Origin: Malaya genurostris
Taxonomy: Eukaryota; Arthropoda; Insecta; Diptera; Culicidae
Direction: 5' to 3'
NCBI RefSeq assembly: GCF_030247185.1
Contig: NC_080572.1
Location: 94,661,198-94,725,197, forward strand
Length of the DNA stretch: 64,000 nucleotides
The notes beneath the pieces were generated by a model. That model was given only the letters and a program-made list of their open reading frames with translations. It was not told where the DNA came from and did no database searches. A program made the position numbers and the translations under genes. Position 1 is the first letter of the stretch, and each line of letters opens with the position of its first letter. Of this stretch, positions 44,246 through 56,940 are shown piece by piece.

Positions 44246-47200
44246 TTTTTTTTTTATTTAATAACATATTTTAAGGCACATTGCGTTAAGCTATAAGATG
44301 CCGAGGGCATATGTTTAAACTACTTAAACTAGATTTTTTTTATTTTCACATCATATGAGCTTTGGGAGATCTAGTCTTCAACGGGTGGTCGGCAGTGGCT
44401 GGCTGGATCTTGTACGCTGGAGTAAACTGGCACGACGTTGGTACGTATCACTGTTGGTCGCATCTTTTCGTTCGTGTGGGTCCGCGGAAAACACCCCCGA
44501 CTACGGGGAGCCGGCTGATGGCCCGCATAATCATCGACTTGAGCGGCTCTCCGTTGTGGTGAATTTTGTGGAAGAGAAGGAAAGAAACAGAGAGAAGTTT
44601 ATGTTGTTGAAAAAGGTGGTAAGGGAGCGAAACTACTTAGGTCAGCGATAAGATCTAATTAGTTGACATCGAGATGGTGAAGAGACGAGGACGGGGGAGC
44701 AAAAAATTAGTGACAGCAGAAAGATCTTGTTAGTTTTTCGATGGAGATGGTGGACAGACGACAGTTGGGGAGGTTCGAGCGGATGTTAGGTACGAGGTTG
44801 AAGGAGGATGTTGTGGAACCCTTCAGCAGATCAGACTTGTAAGTTAATGTTCTTTATGAACTGATATAATAGCAGCATATAGGGAAGGTCTCGATGGGCC
44901 AACACGTCTCGTACTGGGACCATGGGTGATATACCTCGGGCCCGAAGGGAGTCAATTAGCTGTGATCTGGCGCCACAATACTCGGTACATACCCAGACAA
45001 CATGTTCAATGTCGTGATAACCCTTACCGCAAGTGCAGAGACCGCTCTCCACGAGGCCGATACGCCGGAGGTGTGCATTCAAGATGTGGTGATTAGACAT
45101 GAGCCGGGACATCACACGAATGAAATCCCGACCCACATTCATCCCTCTGAACCAAGGTTTCGTCGATACCTTTGGGATAATGGAGTGTAACCATCGTCCC
45201 AGTTCCCCATTACTCCATGAAGTTTGCCAACTTTCGAGCGTCCTTTGACGAGATACACTGAAAAATTCGTTGAAGCAAATTGGTCTTTCATAAATTTCAC
45301 CTTCTAATGCGCCCACCTTAGCCAACGCGTCTGCCTCTTCATTGCCTGGAATGGAACAATGTGATGGGACCCAGACTAAGGATATTAAATAAGACCGACC
45401 AGATAAAGTTCTCAAGTGTTCCCGTATTTTCCCCAGGAAATATGGGGGATACTTTCCTGGCTTCATTGCCCGGAGAGCTTCTATTGAGCTTAGACTGTCC
45501 GTCACAATGAAGTAATGGTCTTTGGACAAGGTTTCAATGATCTCGAGGGTGTACTGAATAGCAGCTAATTCTGCGACGTAAACTGAAGCCGGATCACTGA
45601 GTTTGTAAGAAGCGGTGATGTTTTGATTGAAGATGCCGAAGCCTGTGGACCTGTTGATGTTTGATCCGTCAGTGTAAAACATCTTTTCACAGTTGACTGT
45701 TCTAAATTTATTATAAAAAATATTAGGGACCACTTGAGGGCGTACGTGATCCGGAAATCCACGAATCTCTTCTCTCATGGAAGTGTCGAAAAACACAGTA
45801 GCATCAGAAGTATCCAAGAAATGAGCACGGTTGGGAACAAACGAAGAAGGGTTAATATTCTGAGCCATGTAATCAAAATACAAGGACATAAAACGGGTCT
45901 GAGAATTGAGCTCGACAAGCCTTTCGAAGTTTTCAATCACCATCGGATTCAAAATATCGCATCGGATTAGCAATCGATATGAGAGATCCCAAAATCGATT
46001 TTTCAACGGTAAGACGCCCGCAAGCACTTCGAGACTCATCGTATGAGTCGACTGCATGCAACCTAAGGAAATACGCAAGCAACGATACTGTATTCTTTCC
46101 AGCTTAATGAAATGCGTATTCGCGGCGGAGCGAAAGCAGAAACACCCATATTCCATTACGGACAATATCGTTGTTTGGTACAGCCTAATCAGGTCTCCTG
46201 GGTGGGCACCCCACCAAGTTCCGGTTATTGTACGAAGAAAGTTGATTCTCTGCTGGCATTTCTGTTTCAGATACCTAACATGACATCCCCAGGTGCCTTT
46301 GGAGTCGAACCAGACCCCGAGATATTTAAATGTGAAGACCTGAGCTATGTTTTCACCCCCTAGTTGAAGCTGTAGTTGTGCTGGTTCTCGCTTCCTTGAA
46401 AATACAACCAGCTCAGTTTTCTCCGTAGAGAACTCGATACCCATCTGAAGAGCCCATGTTGACAAGTTATCGAGGGTATCTTGTAAAGGTCCTTGAAGAT
46501 CGGCTGCTTTGGGTCCTATAATAGACACAACGCTGTCGTCGGCAAGTTGTCTTAGCGTGCAAGATGTATTGATACATTCATCAATGTTGTTTACGTAAAA
46601 ATTGTATAAAAGGGGGCTTAAGCATGAGCCCTGAGGAAGACCCATGTAACTGAATCGTATTGTCGACAAATCACCATGCGCGAAATACATGTATTTCTCG
46701 GACAATAGATTATACAAAAAGTTATTCAAAATTGGTGAAAGACCATCCTGATGCAACTTCTCAGATAGGATGTTTATTGAAACTGAGTCAAAAGCCCCCT
46801 TGATGTCTAAGAAAACTGATGCCATTTGTTCTTTACGAGCAAATGTCATTTGAATTTCTGTTGAGAGCAACGCAAGACAATCGTTCGTTCCTTTGCCCCT
46901 GCGGAAACCAAATTGTGTATCTGAAAGTAAGCCATTAGTCTCGACCCAATTGTCTAGACGAAACAGAATCATTTTTTCGAACAATTTCCGGATACAAGAA
47001 AGCATGGCAATCGGCCGATACGAATTGTGATCGGAGGCTGGTTTTCCTGGTTTTTGAATGGCGATAACTCTTACTTGTCTCCAGTCATGTGGGACAATAT
47101 TATCCTCAAGAAGCCTGTTGAATAAATTCAATAAGCGTCTTTTAGCAGAGTCAGGCAAATTTTTCAACAAGTTGAATTTAATTTTGTCTAACCCCGGAGC

Positions 47201-47963
47201 TTTATTGTTACACGACAAGAGCGCAAGTGAGAACTCTACCATCGAAAAAGGTGTTTCGTTTCTGTTTGATGAGGCGACGCGCATGATCATCTGTTCCGGA
47301 ACAGAGTCAGGACATACTTTTTTAGCGAAATCGAATATCCAGCGGTTAGAATATTCCTCGCTTTCGTTCATGGTGTTTTTGTTGCGCATTCGTCGGACTG
47401 TGTTCCAAAGAGTGCTCATCGATGTTTCTTTTGTTAATCCGTCAACAAACCGTCGCCAGTAACCTAGTTTTTTTGCTTTAACTAAGTTCTTCATTTGCTT
47501 TTCTAGCGCCGCGTAATTGCGATAATTATCAGGTGTTCCATATTTTCTGAACTTTTTGAATGCTAAAGATCTTTCCGCGTTCAATGATGAGCACTCTTTG
47601 TCCCACCACGGATTGGGAGAACGGATGTTAGTTTTCGCGCCGGGTACACGTTTCGTCTGAGCTTGAATCGCGGAGTCGAGAATCAAGCCAGCCAAAAACG
47701 TGTACTCTTCCTCCGGAGGAAGTTCCTGTGTTATTTTGAGTTTCTCAGACATCGAATTAGCGTATTCTTTCCAATCAATATTTCGTCTGAGGTCATACGA
47801 AACATTGATTGTCTCCGATGGTCGTAATCCGCAGGTGATTGAAATTACGATAGGTAGATGATCGCTACCGTGGGGATCAGGGATCACCTTCCACTTGCAA
47901 TCCAGCCGTAGTGATGTCGAGCAAAGGGATAAATCCAGCGCACTTGGTCTTGCTGGTGGTGCA
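44246..47963 (-). mobile_element. 5'-truncated I-clade LINE copy with 11-bp TSD
   Basis: ATATAGAAAGG lies at 44235-44245 and 47964-47974. Between them is an I element on the minus strand with the same 3' end and A-tail as the one at 19501. Truncation removes ORF1 and roughly the first 190 residues of ORF2, as in incomplete target-primed reverse transcription. Confidence 0.9.
44831..47963 (-). pseudogene. truncated ORF2 (partial EN, RT, RNase H) of I-clade copy 2
   Basis: The frame is open to the truncation point; the first Met is at 47887 (MIPDPHGSDHLPIV), giving 1018 residues. RT motifs NSYRPIAMLS, FGFRRGKGTND, LDIKGAFD, LPQGSCLSPLL and LADD are intact. So are RNase H motifs YTDGS, AELAA, VTDS and PSHCSIPGNEEADAL and the C-terminal CTCG knuckle. 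Most of the endonuclease and all of ORF1 are missing, so it cannot move by itself. Lack of stops over 3 kb implies a recent insertion. It has no promoter of its own. Confidence 0.88.
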
Positions 47964-48740
<777 letters not shown>

Positions 48741-50352
48741 GCAGGCTGTGTTCCAAAGAGTGCTCATTGATGTTTCTTTCGATATTCCGTCTACGAATCG
48801 ACGCCAATAACCGCTTTTCTTCCCTTTAATCAAGCTTTTCATTTTAGCGTTTAATGCCGCGTAGTATCTAAAATTATCAGGTGTTCCGTTTTTCCTGAAC
48901 TTGATAAATGATGAAGCTCTCTCCGCGTTTAATTTTGAGCACTTTTTGTCCCACCACGTGTTGGGAGGACGGATTCGAGTTTTCGCGCCGGGTACACGTT
49001 TCGTCTGAGCTTGAGTCGCGGTGTCGAGAATCAAGCCAGCCAAAAACCTGTACTCTTCCTCCGGAGGAAGTTCTTGTGTTGTTTCTAGTTTCTCAGATAT
49101 CGAATTTGCGTAGCATTTCCAATCAATATTTCGTGTGAGGTCATTCGAAACATTGATTGTCTCCGATGGTCTCAATCCGTAGGCGATTGAAATCACGATA
49201 GGTAGATGATCGCTACCGTGGGGATCAGGGATCACCTTCCACGTGCACTCCAACCGTAGCGATGTCGAGCAAAGGGATAAATGTCTTGCTGGTGGTGCAG
49301 GAATTCATGTCATTTCTCCCGTATTCAAGATTGTCATATTGAAGTTGTCGCAAGTATCATGGATCATAGCAGATCTGTTATCGTCGTGAAGACAGCCCCA
49401 TCCCGTACCGTGTGAGTTAAAGTCTCTGAAAACCAACGTCGGTGCAGGAAGGAGTTCAATGATATCACTGAGCCGCTGATGCCCAACCGAGGCTCTTGGG
49501 GGAATATAGATGGAAGCAATGCAAAGGTCCTTGCCTTTGATTGTTACATGACATGCGACAACTTCAATACCTGGTATCGAGGGGAGGTTAATGCGATAGA
49601 AAGAATAGCACTTTTTGATCCCCAAAAGTACTCCTCCATAGGAATCATCTCGATCCAGGCGAATAATGTTAAAATCGTGGAAGTTTAAGGGTGCTTCGGA
49701 AGTTAGCCAAGGGATCATCTCGATCCAGGCGAATAATGTTAAAATCGTGGAAGTTTAAGAGTGTTTCAGATATTAGCCAAGTTTCGCACAATGCAAATGT
49801 ATCACATTTTAGATTGTTTACTAATAGTTTGAAAGGGTCTATTTTTGGGATGATACTTCTGCAATTCCACTGAATAACAGTGATTGTATCCGTGACCTCG
49901 GGGGGTGACTTAGCCATCGAAGGATACGATCGCTGAAATAAGGGGCCATTTTGCAGTCAGCTGCTTCAAGAATGTTTTAACTGTAGGAATAAAAGCCATT
50001 ATCAGGTTTTTAAGAGGTTCAGAAATGTTGAAAGTAGACATGATCCAGTCCACAATATCAGAGAATTTAACAAATGCAGTATTTGATAAATTTTCTGACT
50101 TATCTTTAGGGACTTTCGGGGGTTTTGAAGTCCCAGGAAGTGAGGGAAATTCTTGCTCGGAAATTAATTTTCCAAAGCCTGGAGCTTTTTTCTCCGGTTT
50201 TTTGTCATCACTTCCAGTTGTTTTAATTTTTTGAGACCCACCAGAAGATACCTTCGAACCCTTACTAGGGAGCTTACTAGAAGATGTATTTCTTCTCTTT
50301 CTGAAGCTATGAGGGACCGCCGAAGATGTACCTTCAAGGGGATCATCAGCAG
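48741..50352 (-). pseudogene. I-clade copy 3: ORF1 end plus ORF2 N-terminal part, broken
   Basis: On the minus strand this holds the end of ORF1 (about 50352-49900) and ORF2 from MAKSPPEVTD (49917) to LWNTA (about residue 375 of the intact copy). Lesions: a 70-bp tandem duplication (49639-49780) that shifts the frame, a stop where the intact copy has Arg in GEMTRIP (about 49303), and a 12-bp deletion just after it. Neither end shows a TSD or A-tail, so it is an internal fragment. It overlaps in content with copy 2, so it is a separate copy. Confidence 0.85.
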
Positions 50353-50488
50353 TGCTGCTTTACACAAGCTCACCGTTGGCCTTGAGAACGGATTAATTAG
50401 AACTTTCACTCGACCGCACCAATGCAGACACAATTGAATATGGAATGACCTTGATATCTGAATAAATCAACTCAATACACGATTGGAG
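50353..50488. other. short unassigned stretch
   Basis: Between the I fragment and the mariner relic. No feature seen. Confidence 0.3.
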
Positions 50489-50712
50489 AAAGTCTATTCG
50501 ATCCGATAGTCGCGGCACGAATGACTATTAGAGAGATGGAGGAGGAGTTATGAGGCGTAAATGTGCGTGAAGTTTGTGGGCAAACCACTCGTGGATCTTG
50601 TACCACTATAACGCACCGTCACACAATGCCTTCATTATTCGTGAACATTTGGCTAAAACGAAACGAATGTCATTCAGCAACAACCGAATTCACCTGATTT
50701 GCCTCCCTGTAA
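50489..50712 (+). pseudogene. mariner transposase relic with internal deletions
   Basis: Pieces in order: MTIREMEEEL (second helix-turn-helix region), MRRKCA (after it in mariners), then WILYHYNAPSHNAFIIREHL. The last is the block around the second catalytic Asp, normally HHDNAPSH, with Asp replaced by Tyr here. Frames change between the pieces and several hundred bases are missing. Inactive. Confidence 0.7.
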
Positions 50713-50726
50713 TTTTTCGGATCTCC

Positions 50727-51005
50727 ATGTTCGATGTACGTTCTACTATGTCTGTCTGGCGTTTTAGAGTGACTAATACAAGATTCAGAGTGGCGAAATG
50801 GTGACGCGTATGCACGGAATGCATAAGAATGCAGGTTCGAGTCCTGTCTCTGAGCATATCTTTTTCGAAAAAATCATCTTTTCTGTTAGTATTTCATTCA
50901 TTTGGCTTCTTCAATATTTGTTTTCGCTCAGTCATTGCCAAAACTAAACTTAGTTATGGCGGCTTTACGTCTAACCAACTAAAATTAATAAATCGGTAAT
51001 CAGAT
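50727..51005. repeat. dispersed repeat carrying a tRNA-like insert
   Basis: It matches 8628-8800 on both sides of an extra stretch at about 50785-50920. Outside that stretch the two copies differ by a few bases only. Confidence 0.7.
50784..50855 (+). tRNA. tRNA-like cloverleaf (tRNA pseudogene or SINE head)
   Basis: Acceptor TTCAGAG pairs with CTCTGAG (7 pairs, first one T-G). D stem GCG/CGC, anticodon stem TATGC/GCATA around ACGGAAT, T stem GCAGG/CCTGT around TTCGAGT. A box TGGCGAAATGG and B box GGTTCGAGTCC both fit consensus. TTTTT at 50861 can end Pol III transcription. The loop would give anticodon GGA (Ser) but position 33 is C rather than T, and the long Ser variable arm is absent. A working tRNA-Ser is therefore unlikely. 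Confidence 0.6.
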
Positions 51006-51364
51006 TCGCCGAAACTAACCTGTTCGTCCTCCCTCTCATTTTCTCCGTATTCCACCATCTTTTTGATCACTTATTAGATCTACATGCCGGTTCTAACCCC
51101 GTCGTTCGTCCACGCTCACTCACTGCTCCCTCAACTGCTCTGTAATGCTGTAATATTGTGTCATCAACTAGTTATAGGGTTAGTGGTTTAGCTTTAACTG
51201 TTAGTTTTAATTGTTAATTTTAAACATAACTGTATCTGTTGGATCATTGTAATATGTTGATACAAAAGATGAGGAGGTTTTATGCCTGCTGGAGAGAGAG
51301 AGATTGCTATATTTCATCTTCATCGGGCTTTTTCCTGCTCCCCAAAATAAATAAATAAATAAAA
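51006..51364 (+). repeat. 3' end of a non-LTR retrotransposon
   Basis: The stretch ends TTTTTCCTGCTCCCC then AAAATAAATAAATAAATAAA, a tandem AAAT tail typical of CR1/T1/Q-like mosquito LINEs. No coding frame survives upstream. Confidence 0.5.
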
Positions 51365-52677
51365 TATCTCATTCCAACAAATTATGATTATAGAATCTTT
51401 GTAGTTCACTGCCGTGTTCACAATAGTATACAACAAAGAAATCGAAAAAAATTTAACATCAATTGAACTTGAAGTTATTCATTTACATATCTAGCTTGAA
51501 AATGTTAACCAGTTCAAATTGATTCTAAATTTGATTAAAAATGTACCTTAGTGTTGATCATCAAAGTTTTTTTTCTTTTTTACTTTTTGTGAAATCTGTA
51601 TTCTGTATGTGCTTGTAAAAATCTATACAATGCAGATAAATGTTTATAAATGGAATCCGCAATAAATCATAATGTCTTCTATTTGACGATATCATAAATG
51701 ATCGGGCCTTGAGTAAAACAGCTTCAGGTATATCAATTGCACACTAGAGATCTCTGATTCTTTTTCCTTCTCGAATACGAAGTACACGTTTTCTCATGAT
51801 AACACATCCGCAAATGCTTAATATAAATAATTGCTTTTGTGGATTCCCAAAGGATGGTGAGTGTGCAACGCTTGGTTCCACTCAATAATGAAATTTTAAT
51901 AGCGAGAGGTTTTGGTGTACGTGATGCGAAGCGGAAAATTATGACAATCAAACATTTCGTAGTATCATCACACAGCAATCTCGATAAACCAAAATAAAAA
52001 AAATCATAACTGTCAAAACGGAAAAAAAACACTTCGGTGTAAAAAAAAATCTACGGGTTCGTTCAAATTTCAGTTTAAATAGTTTTCATCCTAACTTCAT
52101 CATTGCCCTACGCTACACTCATGAATATCACAGATACGCTAGAAAAACAAAACAGCTTCGGTTAATTTGGTTTTATGAAATTTAATTACATAACCTTTCA
52201 AATCGAATTAAATCTGTCGGAATCCATTTTCGTTTTGCGGGTTGTATTGAGGGAAGGTAGTAATAATATTATGACTGGTTGAATTCCAATTTCAGGTGAG
52301 AATTGGGTGGATACCATCATCAAACCACGCTCTTACCGCGTCGATTTTCAGGGTTAACCGAACAACAAAGTTTTGAACTATAAACGCTAGGTGATAATTT
52401 CCTGACGTATGTAACTAAGTGACCCAACGCTATGGTAATTGGCAGTGCAGTTGAGTTCAAATTTAATCCGTGGAGGCCCTGATACGATAAAATTTATTAC
52501 TGCATAGCTGTGCTTCTGTTCTTAGTACGGTGGAAACGAGTTCCACAGATTATAGAATACGATTTCTGTTATCATAGCAAGAGAATTTTCAGACTGAACT
52601 AAAAAAGTTCGACCTGAAACTTCGAGTAAAGACAAATCTATAAGAACTTGAATCGAACAATAATACATGATGAACAC
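51365..52677. other. no gene seen
   Basis: AT-rich DNA without recognised features. Confidence 0.35.
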
Positions 52678-52806
52678 CACTGCCGGCCATTTCGATTTCC
52701 ATTGCTCACAGAAAAGAACAAACAATAAGCAATATGACTATGGCTTCATCTTTCTTGTATGTTTGTTCTTTTTAGCGAGCAATGCAAATTGAGTTTGCCG
52801 GCAGTG
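52678..52806. repeat. 129-bp hairpin with 46-base arms
   Basis: CACTGCCGGCCATTTCGATT at 52678 pairs with the inverse of ...GAGTTTGCCGGCAGTG ending at 52806. Both arms include CATTGCTC and AAGAACAAAC. The loop is about 37 bases. A small MITE or a precursor-type hairpin RNA are both possible. Confidence 0.65.
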
Positions 52807-53239
52807 TTGAAATAGATAGAAACTAGATGTTTTATTTACTCTAATACAGCGACTTCAATGGATAGATGTATTGATAGAATTTTCTGTTTGAAAATACACA
52901 TGTTTTAGCGAAGTAAATTACGTACTCATACTATCTTAACCAAAAATTTCCCGTAACCACCACCGTTTGGCGCTCTCAGTCACCCGATTAGTTTTTTTTA
53001 TTCACCGGTTTTTTCAACAGCCACTGGAACTATCATTTTTAATATTCAAATTAGATTTGTAACTGTGACGGAGAGAAGGTGATTTTGTTACATTTTTCAT
53101 GCTATTGCAGTCGCACAAGATCTTCTAAATGTCCATTTCTAGAGCACAAAACTCTATAATACTTGTGTCTGAGATAGCTCCCTTACTCCGATTCGTGGGG
53201 AACGGAAAACATGTTCTAAATTTGTAGGTCTTATCAGTT
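52807..53239. other. no gene seen
   Basis: AT-rich DNA; nothing supported. Confidence 0.3.
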
Positions 53240-53367
53240 TTTGCCTTTCTCATATAGAAAGGTTATGCAATCATTGTGAAAACCGACTTTTGAACCGAGG
53301 CTCAGAGGGCCGAGTGTCTTATACCAGTCGACTCAGTTCGTTGAGTACGCAAACTGTCTGTGTGTCT
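53240..53367 (-). repeat. terminal piece of the CCTAGTGG/GCCTTTCT dispersed repeat
   Basis: TTTTTGCCTTTCTCATATAG, GGTTATGCAATC, GTGAAAACCGACTTT and ACTCAGTTCGTTGAG are all present before the RTE-like element begins. Confidence 0.8.
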
Positions 53368-54985
53368 GCGTCGGGAACGGAAACGCCACCTGGAAGAAGC
53401 GGAGTACGAGGAAATGGAACTGCTGTACCGCTCCGAAGAAACGCGGAAATTCTACAAGAAGCTCAACAAATCCCGCAACGGCCCTGTGCCGCGAGCCGAA
53501 ATGTGCAGGGATAAGGACGGAAGCCTTTTAACGGATGGACGTGAGGTGATTAAAAGGTGGAAGCAGCACATCGATAAGCACCTGAAAGGCGCGGAGAACG
53601 TAGGCATGGGGGTTCAAGATGACTGAGGAAACGACTACGTCAGTGCAGCAGAAGACGGAAATGATCCAGCTCCCACACTGAGGGAAGTTAAGGATGCCAT
53701 GCACCAGCGCAAAACCAACAAAGCAGCTGGTAAGGATGGCAGCGCAGTTGAACTCATCAAAATGGGCCCAGAAAAGTTGGCCACGTGTTTGCACCGATTA
53801 ATAGTCAGGATCTGGGAAGCCGAACAGCTATCGGTGGAGTGGAAGGAAGGGGTAATTTGCCCCATTCACAAAAAAGGGGACCATTTGGAGTGCGAAAACT
53901 TCCGAGCGATCACAATTCTGAATGCCGCCTACAAAGTGCTATCCCAGATCATCTTCCGTCGTCTGTCACCTAAAACAAATGAGTTCGTGGGAAGTTATCA
54001 AGCCGGCTTCATCGATGGCCAATCGACAACAGACCAGATTTTCACCGTGCGGTAAATCTTCCGAAAATGCCGTGAATACCAGGTCCCAACGCATCACCTG
54101 TTCATCGACTTCAAGGCAGTATACGATAGTATCGACCGTATATAGCTATGGAAAATTATGGACGAGAACAGTTTCCTGTGAAACTGACTAGAATGATCAA
54201 AGCGACGATGGACGGTGTGCTAAACTGCGTAAGGGTCTCGCGTGAACTATCCAGTTCATTCGGATCTCGCCGGGGACTGCGACAAGGTGACGGACGAGCC
54301 GGGCCTAACAGCCGGGGTACGATTTTCACGAAATCCAGTCAATTTGTGTGCTTTGCGGATAACATGGACATTATCGTGAGAAAGTTTGGAACGGTGGCAG
54401 AGTTGTACACTCGCCTGAAACGCGAAGCAGCAAAGGTTGGAGTGGTCGTGAATGCGTCGAAAACAAAGTACATGCTAATAGGCGGAACCGAACACGACAA
54501 GATTCATCTAGGAAGTAATGTCACGATAGACGGACGAGGATACCATCGAGGTAGTGGAAGAATTTGTTTACCTCGAATCCTTACTAACGGCTGACAACAA
54601 TGTGAATCGTGAAATACGAAGACGCATCATCAGTGGAAGTCGTGCCTACTACGGGCTCCAAAAGAATCTGCGGTCAAAAAAGATTCACCCCCGCACGAAA
54701 TGTACCATGTACAAAAAGCTTATAAAAAACCGGTGATCCTCTACGGACACGAAGCATGGATCATGCTCGAGGAGGTCCTGCAAGCACTTGGAGTTTTCAA
54801 GCGACGCGTGCTAAGGACGATCTTCGGCGGTGTGCAGGAGAACGGCGTGTGGAGGCGAAGAATGTGCCACGAGCTCGCTGCACTCTACGGCGAACCCAGC
54901 ATCCAGAAGGTGGCCAAAGCCGGAAGAATGCGGTGGGCAGGGCATGTTGCAAGAATGCCAGACAACAACCCTGCTTAACTTGCCA
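53368..54985 (+). pseudogene. RTE/JAM-like LINE reverse transcriptase, inactive
   Basis: The frame starts abruptly at RERKRHLEEAEY and runs through KTNKAAGKDG, ELIKMGPEKLATCLHRLI, CPIHKKGD, LNAAYKVLSQII, SYQAGFIDGQSTTDQIF, HLFIDFKA and RRGLRQGDG. It then passes VCFADNMDII and ends in WAGHVARMPDNNPA. Lesions: stops near 53624, 54053 and 54142; an in-frame loss of about 16 residues after RQGDG; and the second Asp of the FADD catalytic pair changed to Asn; plus frame changes near 54540 and 54735. The endonuclease is missing. RTE-type assignment is from remembered mosquito elements. Confidence 0.8.
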
Positions 54986-55055
54986 TCCTTATCTTAAATG
55001 TGATGTAGTGCAAATCTTAAATCTTAAATGTGATGTAGTGCAAATAAATGTATCA
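54984..55055 (+). repeat. duplicated 3' tail of the RTE-like element
   Basis: ATCTTAAATGTGATGTAGTG plus CAAAT occurs twice in tandem, with AAATAAATG after it. Confidence 0.6.
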
Positions 55056-55124
55056 TCATCTAAAACATGTCCATTTTTTTAATGAAAAGATTCAACAAAC
55101 TAAAGACTAGTAGTGGGAGAAAAA

Positions 55125-55740
55125 CCTGTTTTAATCCATGTAGTAGAGTGATGATGACTTCCTAATATCACTCATTTTATCATATATGACACTTTGGTGT
55201 TTTTCAAAATACTTTACTTTGACTACTGACAGAAAACAAAAAAAATTCAATAGCAGCCTATGGAACACAGTTTGAGAAATTCTGTCCCTTCATCTCTGAG
55301 AAATGTGAGAGAGTTCCATTTCTCAGTTTTTGACCAATATTACCGATACTTTCGGCACAGGAATTCGCTAATCTGTGTAGCGGAAGTCGGTTCGTTTGGT
55401 CATCGACTAATTTGAGCAGTTTTGAGCACAATTCAATTCAGAAGATTTCTTACGGTTTTGCATCATTGCCGGTATGAAACTTTAAATACTTATTACCCGG
55501 CGATTCCGGAACCGGAAATCGTGACTGGATCAAATTCAGAAATTATGCAGGGGACTATTAGACATTTCATTTGAATCAAAATTTGAGAAAATCAGTTGAG
55601 TCATCTCTGTGAAAATGGAATGAGTTACGTTTTGCTGTTTTTGACAATTATTTCCGGGGAAAGCCAAGTATAAATAAACGAAATAAATAAAATAAATTTC
55701 GGTTCCGGAATCCGGGATTCGGTAAATCCGATGTGAGTTT
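55125..55740 (+). repeat. CCTAGTGG/GCCTTTCT dispersed repeat, diverged
   Basis: Starts CCTGTTTTAATCCATGTAG, then modules with GGAACCGGAAATCGTGACTG, ATTTGAATCAAAATTTGAG and AGTTGAGTCATCTC. Confidence 0.65.
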
Positions 55741-56209
55741 GAGATTACTTACAAGACTTGTGTACTAGAAAAATATTTTAACATCTTCTTTTATAACAGC
55801 AACGGAAAGAATTTCCGCAACCGCTTTTTGTTGGTGCCATGATGCTTTCACATTTCACTCATTTTCTCAAAAATGTTCATGTCATAATCTTCATGGAGAC
55901 GCTTGGATGCTACGCTATAAGCCAATTCCTATTGAACATTTAGGGATTTTGTCGGTTTGTGCAAAATCCCATACTTTGTTTGTATTTCTTCGCGTTTAGC
56001 CTTCGAATCATTAGTGCTAAGCTAGCGATTTGAATTGAGCTACTAGACGCGAGATGGCAGTTCGTTTTGAACTACTAGAAATAATCAGGAGAATTTCAAT
56101 AAATATATGATTTTTTAAGAGCTTGAGAACTTTTTTAAACAATAAAACGCATAAAATTTGCAAAATCTCATCGGTTCTTTATTTTAAACGTTAGATTGGT
56201 ACATGACAT
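55741..56209. other. no gene seen; may hold the transposon's 3' end
   Basis: Follows the transposase frame downstream. No terminal inverted repeat was recognised. Confidence 0.3.
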
Positions 56210-56920
56210 TTACTTTTTGAAGATAATTTCATTTAAATGTTGACCGCGGCTGCGTCTTAGGTGGTCCATTCGGAAAGTCCAATTTTGGGCAACTTTTTCG
56301 AGCATTTCGGCCGGAATAGCCCGAATTTCTTCGGAAATGTTGTCTTCCAAAGCTGGAATAGTTACTGGCTTATTTCTGTAGACTTTAGACTTGACGTAGC
56401 CCCACAAAAAATAGTCTGAAGGCGTCAAATCGCATGATCTTGGTGGCCAACTTACCGGTCCATTTCTTGAGATGAATTGTTCTCCGAAGTTTTCCCTCAA
56501 AATGGCCATAGAATCGCGAGCTGTGTGGCATGTAGCGCCATCTTGTTGAAACCACATGTCAACCAAGTTCAGTTCTTCCATTTTTGGCAACAAAAAGTTT
56601 GTTAGCATCGAACGATAGCGATCGCCATTCACTGTAACGTTGCGTCCAACAGCATCTTTGAAAAAATACGGTCCAATGATTCCACCAGCGTACAAACCAC
56701 ACCAAACAGTGCATTTTTCGGGATGCATGGGCAGTTCTTGAACGGCTTCTGGTTGCTCTTCACTCCAAATGCGGCAATTTTGCTTATTTACGTAGCCATT
56801 CAACCAGAAATGAGCCTCATCGCTGAACAAAATTTGTCGATAAAAAAGCGGATTTTCTGCCAACTTTTCTAGGGCCCATTCACTGATTTGCAAGCGTTGC
56901 TCGTTAGTAAGTCTATTCAT
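56210..56920 (-). pseudogene. mariner/Tc1-superfamily transposase, catalytic part only
   Basis: The 236-residue frame is open. It carries the DDD catalytic domain that cuts and joins transposon ends: D34 in FSDEAHFWLNG, D127 in WFQQDGATCHTA and D164 in RSCDLTPSDYFLWGYVK. 36 residues lie between the last two, near the DD37D/maT type. The N-terminal ~100 residues with the two DNA-binding helix-turn-helix folds are missing, and the upstream DNA is a tandem repeat instead. The frame could be read from ATG at 56918-56920, but a protein without DNA-binding domain would not transpose. Terminal repeats were not found. Confidence 0.82.
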
Positions 56921-56940
56921 GATGAATTGTCAGAGCATAC

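Noticed and set aside
50784..50855. Working tRNA-Ser(GGA)
   Set aside because: No long variable arm, C instead of T before the anticodon, and it sits as an insert in a dispersed repeat.
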